Source: CAZTPJ01 sp964614515
Lineage (GTDB): Bacteria > Planctomycetota > Phycisphaerae > Phycisphaerales > UBA1924
Reading direction: 5' to 3'
Length of the DNA: 21,231 bases
NCBI GenBank assembly: GCA_964614515.1
Contig: CAZTPJ010000066.1
Coordinates: 1-21,231 of the forward strand
The position numbers and the translations under genes were made by a program. The notes under the pieces are model-generated. The model had not been told where the DNA came from. It did no database searches and saw nothing but the letters and a program-made list of their open reading frames with translations. Within the stretch, counting starts at the first letter, position 1. Each line of letters opens with the position of its first letter. Shown here one piece after another: positions 15,542-21,231 of this stretch.

Positions 15542-16497
15542 GGCTTGTGGCTCGTGGGTTGCCGCCCGAGGAGCGCGCCCAGCGTCGGCGGCGGCCGCAC
15601 AAGAACGGGCGCCAGCCGCGTCACGTCGATGAGTACGCCGACCATGCCGATGGTCAACAGCGCGGACCCGGTGGCGACGAGGAAGATCCCCGCCTGACGG
15701 ATCACGCCGCCGAGTTCACCGCTGATCGACAGTGACGACAGTTGCAGCAGGTCCCCCACGATCGCCACGCCAAGCACCGCCACCATCGCCAGCATCGTCT
15801 GGCGATCCACACGCCCGGTTCGGATGATGAGCGATCTGGCGGCCAGCGAACGCGCCACCGGTCGCAGGCCAAGAAGGATCACCACCGCCGACGCGATCAC
15901 GCCCGCGCGCAGGAGCAATCGCCGCGGACGCACCATGGCTTCCTCAAAATACGGCGGGCCGACGATCAGGTCAAAGTGTCCGTGCAGCCGCCAATAGCAC
16001 ATCGCCAGCGGCACATACGCCGCCGCACCAAGCAACCCGAGCATGACGTGCCGGCGATCGACTCGCTTGTGCGGGCACACGAACGTCAACGATGCAGCGC
16101 CTGACATCAGCAGACAGGCCGTCGCAAGCATGGCGATGAAACGATCGTGATGCGTCGAGGCGCCGGTGGGACCGATGAAGTCATTGACGCGCATCCACCA
16201 CGTCAAGGCGCCCGCGGCCACCGCGGCCACCGCCCAGACGAGCATCCCGGCCGTCGTCAGCATCGGTCTGAAGAGCGGCTCGAATTCCTTGGCGCGCGGA
16301 TCGACCACGGCCAGGATCGTCGCGCGAATCGCGATCCCGCACTCCGGACATCGCCCGCGAATCGACAACCCGCGAAGGTCATAGCGGCAGCCGATGCATG
16401 GGAGTTCACCCGCGAGGCTCCAGGCGACGTTGGCGGCCGGCGCGCTGGCCGGCGGCGGGGGTTCGTGTGCTGGAGGCTGGCCGTCGTGCATCGTCAT
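15538..16497 (-). CDS. Zinc-ribbon-containing multi-pass membrane protein, function unknown
   Basis: 319 residues. After a Pro/Ala-rich start, a zinc ribbon with C34, C37, C50 and C53 (PCIGCRYDLRGLSIRGRCPECG) is visible; this form is widespread in planctomycete membrane proteins. Hydrophobic segments then appear at about 78-100, 122-142, 152-170, 200-220, 234-254 and 268-295, giving roughly six membrane passes. No enzymatic motif is recognised. Two ATGs (16497 and 16491) could serve as start. It is translationally coupled to the zincin gene, so the two products probably work together. It lies 37 bases after the intrinsic terminator of the fibro-slime gene, so it likely has its own promoter near 16498-16535; the perfect palindrome ACCCGCGCGGGT (16511-16522) in that gap could be a binding site. 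Confidence 0.7.
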   Translation of the reverse strand: MTMHDGQPPAHEPPPPASAPAANVAWSLAGELPCIGCRYDLRGLSIRGRCPECGIAIRATILAVVDPRAKEFEPLFRPMLTTAGMLVWAVAAVAAGALTWWMRVNDFIGPTGASTHHDRFIAMLATACLLMSGAASLTFVCPHKRVDRRHVMLGLLGAAAYVPLAMCYWRLHGHFDLIVGPPYFEEAMVRPRRLLLRAGVIASAVVILLGLRPVARSLAARSLIIRTGRVDRQTMLAMVAVLGVAIVGDLLQLSSLSISGELGGVIRQAGIFLVATGSALLTIGMVGVLIDVTRLAPVLVRPPPTLGALLGRQPTSHKP

Positions 16498-16533
16498 GCC
16501 CCATGACGGTACCCGCGCGGGTGGGGCGATGCG

Positions 16534-16568
16534 CGAAAAAACGCCCCGGGCGCGAGGGCCCGGGGCGT
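16534..16568 (-). terminator. Rho-independent terminator of the fibro-slime gene
   Basis: On the minus strand ACGCCCCGGGC and GCCCGGGGCGT (16558-16568 and 16541-16551) form an 11-pair GC-rich stem with a six-base loop, directly followed by six T's (16541-16536). It begins 27 bases after the fibro-slime stop codon. It is the clearest intrinsic terminator in the window. Confidence 0.9.
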
Positions 16569-16594
16569 GGATGGTGCGTGCGTGCGGGTACGGC

Positions 16595-17509
16595 TTAGTC
16601 GGCCAGGCCCGCCGTCGTCGGCAACTGCACGTTCTGGAGTTGCAGCGTGGTGTCGATGCGGAAGTTCGACTGCGTGCGGTGGCGTTCGGCGAAGAAGAAC
16701 TTCAGGCTGTACTTCCTGTTGTCCTGGAGCCATGAGAGACGGTCGAGTTCGATCGTCTGGGTGATGGCCGAGTGAACGCCGCCGATGTCGATCACGCACT
16801 TGCCGTCGATGAAGACGAACACGTCGTCGTCGCCAGTGAACGTGAAGGTCTGGCCCGCGCCGCGCTTGAACACGAACTGCGTGTCGAGTTCAAACGTGAA
16901 GTGGAAGTTCTTGTCGTTACCGGCCGAGTTGCCGTACAACTGCCCGTTGATCGGGAAGAACCCGCCCTTGCCGGAATAGGTCGGGTCGGTGCGGTCGTTG
17001 AACGTGTACGTGTTCGTGCCCGGATTGCGCACCAGCGTGATGGGCAGTTGCATCGACGCATTCACGCCCGGCACGTCGCGCCACCATTGCGCGAAGTTCG
17101 AGGCCGTGGTGCCCGCGCCGCCGTCGACCGACTCCATCGAGCCGTTCTGATCGCCCTGCTTGGAGGCGATGTGCGAGCGCGGCGGTGCGATGTTGCGCCC
17201 GGCCGAGTCGCGCCACTGCGCGGTCACCTTACGTCCGGAACCGGCCCACACCGGCTTGCCATCCTGGTCCAACTGGTCGCCGCACAGGTAGGCATAGTGC
17301 GCAAAACCCCGCGTCGGCTGACGCTCAAAGTCCGGATGACCACCCGATACAGACCGCTCCTTGAAGTCTCGCACGACACCGACGAGCTCGATCGTCGCGG
17401 GCAGACTCGAACGCGGGTCGACCCCATCCTGTGCATACCCGGGAAGGGCGACCACGGCCAGCCCGGCTGCCGCCACCACGCGGCTCAACGAAAGTCCTTG
17501 AAATTTCAT
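16595..17509 (-). CDS. Secreted fibro-slime domain protein
   Basis: 304 residues from ATG 17509, preceded by GGGAGGAG at a good distance; an in-frame GTG-type start further upstream is less likely because it would bury the signal peptide. Residues 1-26 form a Sec signal peptide (MKFQGLSLSR, then a hydrophobic AAAGLAVVALPGYA) with a likely cut before Gln27. The mature part matches the fibro-slime domain known from Dictyostelium slime and Fibrobacter/planctomycete proteins: VGVVRDFKE, GGHPDFE, FAQWWRDVPGVN, GGFFPINGQLYG and NFHFTFELDTQFVF. It includes the PA14-like core GDDDVFVFIDGKCVIDIGG and LKFFFAERH near residues 223-275. A binding or adhesive extracellular role, perhaps to carbohydrate, is likely but unproven. 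It has its own terminator and lies divergent from murA. Confidence 0.92.
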   Translation of the reverse strand: MKFQGLSLSRVVAAAGLAVVALPGYAQDGVDPRSSLPATIELVGVVRDFKERSVSGGHPDFERQPTRGFAHYAYLCGDQLDQDGKPVWAGSGRKVTAQWRDSAGRNIAPPRSHIASKQGDQNGSMESVDGGAGTTASNFAQWWRDVPGVNASMQLPITLVRNPGTNTYTFNDRTDPTYSGKGGFFPINGQLYGNSAGNDKNFHFTFELDTQFVFKRGAGQTFTFTGDDDVFVFIDGKCVIDIGGVHSAITQTIELDRLSWLQDNRKYSLKFFFAERHRTQSNFRIDTTLQLQNVQLPTTAGLAD

Positions 17510-17525
17510 AACTCTCTCTCCTCCC

Positions 17526-17538
17526 GGGCCTACGGCCC
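17526..17538 (-). promoter_or_regulatory. Hairpin abutting the fibro-slime Shine-Dalgarno
   Basis: GGGCC-TAC-GGCCC, another triplet-loop palindrome, sits immediately 5' of the GGGAGGAG ribosome site of the fibro-slime gene. It could stabilise the leader or influence ribosome access. The remaining divergent gap to murA (17539-17736) shows no promoter boxes I would defend. Confidence 0.3.
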
Positions 17539-17736
17539 TTCCCGGCGAGACACGCGCTCGCCCACACAAGAGAATGTCAGAAACACCCTCCCGCCCCGCC
17601 AGTGATCTTCCCGCGAGGTGGGTGAAACTCTGACGGTCGTATCGGCCGAGGGGTTTTGGAATGATCGCGACGGGAAACCGCCGATATCATCCCGCCCGCC
17701 CGGCATGGATCGCCAGGCCCCACCAGGAGCGAGAAC

Positions 17737-19077
17737 ATGGATGCCTTTGTCATTCGCGGGAGCCGACGCCTGAGCGGAAGGCTTCGTGTGCATGGGTCCA
17801 AGAACGCGGCGTTGCCGCTGCTCGCCGCCGCGCTGCTGACCAACGAGGCCGTCACCCTCCGCGACGTACCCGTGCTTGAAGACATCAACAACCTCTTGCG
17901 GCTGCTCCACCACCTCGGCTGCTGCGAAGTCGATGATCCGAAAACTACGGGCGAGCGTCCCGCGGGCCTGCGGCGGCTGCGAACGGTCGAGGAGGTCCAG
18001 TCGCACGCCCCGTATGAAATTGTTCGCACGATGCGGGCGAGCATCTGCGTTCTCGGGCCGATGCTCGCCAAGCGCGGCTTTGCTCGGGTTTCCCTGCCCG
18101 GTGGATGCCAAATCGGGGATCGCCCGGTTGATCTGCACCTTCGCGGCCTCGAAGCCCTGGGCGCGGAGATCGAACTGGACTCGGGGGACATCGTCGCCAG
18201 GGCGCCCGTCGGCGGGCTGCGCGGCGCATCGATCTTTCTCGGCGGGCCGTTCGGTTCGACGGTGCTCGGCACGGCCAATGTCCTGTGCGCCGCCACGCTC
18301 GCCAAGGGCACGACGATCATCGAGGCCGCCGCGTGCGAACCCGAAGTCGTGGACCTCGCGCGACTCCTGACGAAGATGGGCGCGAAGATTCAAGGGGCCG
18401 GTTCGCCGCGACTGGTCATCGAAGGCGTCCGCGAACTCGGCGGCGCTGAACACGACATCATCCCCGATCGAATCGAGGCCGGAACGCTCGCGTGCGCGGC
18501 CGCGATCACCAACGGCGAACTCACGCTCGACAACTGCCCGCTCGATGCGATGATGGCGATGCGCAGCACGCTCGGCCAGGCCGGTGTTCACATCGAACGC
18601 ATCGACTCCGGGCCGGACCCCATGCGCGCTGTCGCCCGCGTGACCAGCGAACGCACGCTACGGCCGGTCGAAGTCACCACGCAGCCGCACCCCGGCTTCC
18701 CAACCGATCTTCAGGCGCAACTGCTCGCGCTGCTGTGCCTGGCGGATGGCAACTCGGTGGTGACGGAGAAGATCTTCCCCGAGCGATTCGTGCATGTGGC
18801 CGAACTTTCGCGCATGGGCGCACGGCTGCTGCGGCAGGGGCCGACGGTGGTGGTGTCGGGCGTGCGATCGTTGATCGGCGCGCGTGTCATGGCCAGCGAC
18901 CTTCGCGCCTCAGCTTCGCTGGTGCTCGCGGGCATGGCCGCACAAGGCACAACCATCGTCGATCGCGTCTATCACCTCGATCGCGGATATGAACGCCTCG
19001 ATCAACGCCTCCGCAGCGTCGGCGCCGACATCCAGCGCGTGGATGACCGCGAAGTCGGGGCGACGAAGGGGCGATGA
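17737..19077 (+). CDS. murA: UDP-N-acetylglucosamine 1-carboxyvinyltransferase
   Basis: First committed step of peptidoglycan synthesis: transfers enolpyruvate from phosphoenolpyruvate to UDP-GlcNAc. The 446 residues (E. coli 419) form the two-domain inside-out alpha/beta barrel. Motifs: GSKNAALPLLAAALL (Lys and Asn of the active site), YEIVRTMRASICVLGPMLA, LPGGCQIGDRPVDLHLRGLE with catalytic Cys124 (C115 in E. coli, so a fosfomycin-sensitive type), DIIPDRIEAGTL, PGFPTDLQAQ, and the C-terminal DRVYHLDRGYERLDQRL. The start ATG has a clear AGGAG (17725-17729) at seven bases. Extra length lies in a small insertion around residues 68-85. It is convergent with the kinase gene, four bases between stops. 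Confidence 0.98.
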   Translation: MDAFVIRGSRRLSGRLRVHGSKNAALPLLAAALLTNEAVTLRDVPVLEDINNLLRLLHHLGCCEVDDPKTTGERPAGLRRLRTVEEVQSHAPYEIVRTMRASICVLGPMLAKRGFARVSLPGGCQIGDRPVDLHLRGLEALGAEIELDSGDIVARAPVGGLRGASIFLGGPFGSTVLGTANVLCAATLAKGTTIIEAAACEPEVVDLARLLTKMGAKIQGAGSPRLVIEGVRELGGAEHDIIPDRIEAGTLACAAAITNGELTLDNCPLDAMMAMRSTLGQAGVHIERIDSGPDPMRAVARVTSERTLRPVEVTTQPHPGFPTDLQAQLLALLCLADGNSVVTEKIFPERFVHVAELSRMGARLLRQGPTVVVSGVRSLIGARVMASDLRASASLVLAGMAAQGTTIVDRVYHLDRGYERLDQRLRSVGADIQRVDDREVGATKGR

Positions 19078-19081
19078 TGCA

Positions 19082-21034
19082 CTATTTCTCCCGCTTCGGC
19101 GACACGAATCGCAGCCAGTCCATGGCCGTCTTGGGCAGGCGGGAGTCGCCGGAGACTTTGCCCGCCGCGAGCCAGGCTCGCAGGTCCGCGGCCATGTCCG
19201 CCGCCTTGGCGTAGCGCTCTTCCGGATTGCGGCGCATCGCCTTGAGGCAAATGCGTTCGAGGTCAGGCGGCACGGACCACGCCAGCGACGTGGGCGCGGG
19301 GGGCGAGGTCGTCACGATGCTTCGCAGCACCACTTCTTCCGTTCCCTGATACGCCGGGCGCAGCGTGAGAAACTCGTACATCGTCACGCCCAGGCTCCAG
19401 ATGTCCGCGCGCGGGTCGTTGTCTGACAGGCCCGATCGTGCCGCCCAGTCCGCCACCCGCTCGGGCGCGAGGTATCGCGGCGTGCCGACACGGCCTTCGC
19501 CGGCCTCGCCCTGTGCGTGCGCGGGCACGGCCAGGCCGAAATCCATCACCATCATCCGCCCATCGGGCGCGATCATCAGATTCGACGGCTTCATGTCGCG
19601 ATGCACGATCCCCGCGCGATGCGCATAATCCAATCCATCCGCCGCCCCGGCCATCCACATCGCCACCAGCGCGTAATACGGCGTCGGATGCATCAGCGCC
19701 GCTCGGCACTCCGGCGACGCCGCCGGTGGGTCCACACGAATCCGACGACACAACGCCTCGGCCGTCATCGAGTCCACGAGATCGTCGCGCAGTTTGTCGA
19801 TCGCGCGATGCCCGTCAAGCCCGCGCACCAACTGCATCACGTAATACCCCGTCGTCCCCACACGCTCGAACTGGAGGACCTGCACGATGTTGGGATGCTG
19901 GAGTTTCGCGGCCGCGCGAGCCTCTTGCAGAAGCCGATCGCCCGAGTCGAGCGATCGCATGACCTTGATGGCGACGTCGATATCGAGCCGCGTGTTCTTC
20001 GCGCGATACACCGCGCCCATGCCGCCACGCCCGATTTCTTCGACGATCTCGAACCCCGCGAGATCCTGCGGCGGATTGTCATCGCTGTCGATCGCGCTCG
20101 GCGCGGGGGGGGGCGAGGGCTGCGTGACATCGTGAATCGACGCCACGGGCGGGGACGGCTTCACCACGGACGGTTCCGCGGGCTTCGGCGGCGGGGGGGG
20201 CGGCTCAGGCACGGCCGCACGACGCGAACGAATGCGATCAACCTGCGTTCGTGCGCGGCGCAGTCTCGCTTCGACGGTTTGTGCGGTGTTGGTCAGCGTG
20301 TACCAGATTTCGGGGTACTTCGTGTCCGGGCCTGAGAGGTCATCGTCGAGTTCGACGATGATCTCGCACAGAGCGCGGACGTGATCATCGCGTGTGAAGC
20401 CATACTGAGCGCCCATGCCACGCACGCGCTCGAGCACGGCGCCGTCGAGATCCGCGCCCATGGGCGAAGGGGTCGGGGGCGGCTTTGATTTTCGTTCGCC
20501 GGGGCTTCGGCTCTTGCGCCCGCGCGCTTCGACCGGGCCATTTTCACGCCGAGAGGGGGGGGACGCACGCGACGATCGCCCGCGCGTCGAGGGAACCGGC
20601 GCGGGCGTCGGCGCAGATCGGATGGCACGCGACGCCGTGCGAACGCTCCCGGGCGCTGCGGACAATGAGGCCGCGCGACGCGGAGTCAACGGCGAGGGGT
20701 CCACCGATGGAGACTTGAGCATCACCTCAAGCGTCACATCTCCGAAGTCGACGTGATCCCCCGCGTACAGCGCCACGGCCTTCGAGATCGGCACGCCGTT
20801 GACGAACGTCGCCCACTGCGGGTCGAGCGGCTCGATCCGCAGGCCCTCATCGCCCGCCATGATTCGGCACTGCTTCTCGCTGACGGATGGATTGTCGATG
20901 CGAATGTCCACGCTGGGTCCGCTGCCGATGATGCATGACGAACCGCTCGCGTCCAGCGGCAACTCGACGAGCGATGTGCCGCCGTCGGGGCCTTGAATCT
21001 GGATGTGCGTCGGGCGTTGCACGGCGAGTTCCAT
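19082..21034 (-). CDS. FHA domain-containing Ser/Thr protein kinase (soluble)
   Basis: 650 residues without membrane helices. An N-terminal FHA-like domain (about 11-108, with IIGSGPSVDIRIDNPSVSEK and FVNGVPI) is followed by a Pro/Ser/Arg-rich linker, a helical region (about 205-275) and a proline-rich stretch. A Hanks-type kinase domain occupies about 327-625: glycine loop IGRGGMGAVY, Lys in VAIKVM, HRDMKPSNLM, DFGLA, GTPRYLAPE and DIWSLGVTMYEFLTLRPAY. All catalytic residues are present, so it should be active. The FHA residues that contact phosphothreonine are altered: the usual G-R is G37-S38, and S-x-x-H is S52-E-K-Q55; Asn79 remains. The ATG 21034 lacks a clear Shine-Dalgarno. Its substrates are unknown. 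Confidence 0.93.
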   Translation of the reverse strand: MELAVQRPTHIQIQGPDGGTSLVELPLDASGSSCIIGSGPSVDIRIDNPSVSEKQCRIMAGDEGLRIEPLDPQWATFVNGVPISKAVALYAGDHVDFGDVTLEVMLKSPSVDPSPLTPRRAASLSAAPGSVRTASRAIRSAPTPAPVPSTRGRSSRASPPSRRENGPVEARGRKSRSPGERKSKPPPTPSPMGADLDGAVLERVRGMGAQYGFTRDDHVRALCEIIVELDDDLSGPDTKYPEIWYTLTNTAQTVEARLRRARTQVDRIRSRRAAVPEPPPPPPKPAEPSVVKPSPPVASIHDVTQPSPPPAPSAIDSDDNPPQDLAGFEIVEEIGRGGMGAVYRAKNTRLDIDVAIKVMRSLDSGDRLLQEARAAAKLQHPNIVQVLQFERVGTTGYYVMQLVRGLDGHRAIDKLRDDLVDSMTAEALCRRIRVDPPAASPECRAALMHPTPYYALVAMWMAGAADGLDYAHRAGIVHRDMKPSNLMIAPDGRMMVMDFGLAVPAHAQGEAGEGRVGTPRYLAPERVADWAARSGLSDNDPRADIWSLGVTMYEFLTLRPAYQGTEEVVLRSIVTTSPPAPTSLAWSVPPDLERICLKAMRRNPEERYAKAADMAADLRAWLAAGKVSGDSRLPKTAMDWLRFVSPKREK

Positions 21035-21110
21035 TCGCGGGTTATCCCATTGTAATGCCGTTCACGCTCCGATGCAGGATGACCCCCGCAGGGCGGTCGC
21101 GGAGTCGATC

Positions 21111-21173
21111 GGATCCGGTAAGGCGGCGTCCCGCCGGCCTCGGATCCGGTGGGGCGGGCGTCCCGCCCGCCTC
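21111..21173. repeat. Two tandem copies of the GGCGGGCGTCCCGCC hairpin repeat
   Basis: Copies at 21111-21141 and 21142-21173 each start GGATCCGGT and contain a GCGGG/GGCGGG-CGT-CCCGCC palindrome. The second is identical over 28 bases to the inverted copy at 8308-8335. They lie upstream of the FHA-kinase gene. The rest of the right edge (21174-21231) shows no gene. Confidence 0.88.
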
Positions 21174-21231
21174 CCTTGTGTGTCTGACGCGCGATGGCTC
21201 AAACCATCATCGCAGACCTGAGCAACCTTGC

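Noticed and set aside
21035..21075. Promoter for the FHA-kinase gene (TACAAT-like -10 on the minus strand)
   Set aside because: A TACAAT is present about 20 bases before the ATG, but no acceptable -35 box lies at the right distance; one hexamer is not enough.

Overview
The window is GC-rich throughout (by eye about two thirds G+C). Its gene families point to a planctomycete, most likely the Phycisphaerae side of the phylum: a pseudopilin-type protein, an anti-sigma-like protein carrying a pseudopilin/DUF1559-like extracytoplasmic domain, a membrane protein with the zinc-ribbon start 'CxxCRYDLRGL..GRCPECG', a fibro-slime domain secreted protein, an FHA/Ser-Thr kinase, and interspersed GGCGGGCGTCCCGCC hairpins that read as 'GGAGVPPA' when translated. 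The lineage is inferred from these families, not from a marker tree.

Layout. Minus strand 1-3270: a kinase scrap at the very edge, a truncated prepilin-like gene, polyphosphate kinase ppk1 and a 6-pyruvoyl-tetrahydropterin-synthase family gene with an altered active site. A 600-base intergenic stretch of tandem and palindromic repeats follows. Plus strand 3872-10687: a GH20-type hexosaminidase translationally coupled to anmK, a 490-base hairpin array, a sugar phosphate isomerase-like TIM barrel, a ThuA-domain protein and the signal recognition particle GTPase ffh. Then comes a compact REP/transposase unit (10711-11356). It is a Y1 (HUH) REP-associated transposase gene bounded exactly by two inverted copies of a three-hairpin REP element. 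Minus strand 11459-17509: an AI-2E-family permease, the anti-sigma-like/pseudopilin fusion with its ECF sigma factor, a small zincin, the zinc-ribbon membrane protein and the fibro-slime protein with a clear intrinsic terminator. Plus strand murA (17737-19077) converges on a minus-strand FHA-kinase (19082-21034) with only four bases between stops. The right edge carries two more GGCGGGCGTCCCGCC repeats.

How parts fit together. The hexosaminidase plus AnmK suggests amino-sugar or peptidoglycan recycling, and murA belongs to the same cell-wall economy, though it lies 11 kb away. The sigma factor and the downstream fusion protein form a regulator pair four bases apart. The isomerase/ThuA pair looks like a carbohydrate-catabolism pair typical of planctomycetes.

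Most notable: (1) the REP/RAYT unit, and a wider set of intergenic hairpins whose stems differ but whose apex is nearly always a triplet or GAA/TTC-like; (2) the sigma / pseudopilin-like anti-sigma fusion; (3) the PTPS homologue with an ExxHGH motif instead of CxxxHGH; (4) a hairpin between the Shine-Dalgarno and start codon of ffh. No tRNA, rRNA or CRISPR array was found.
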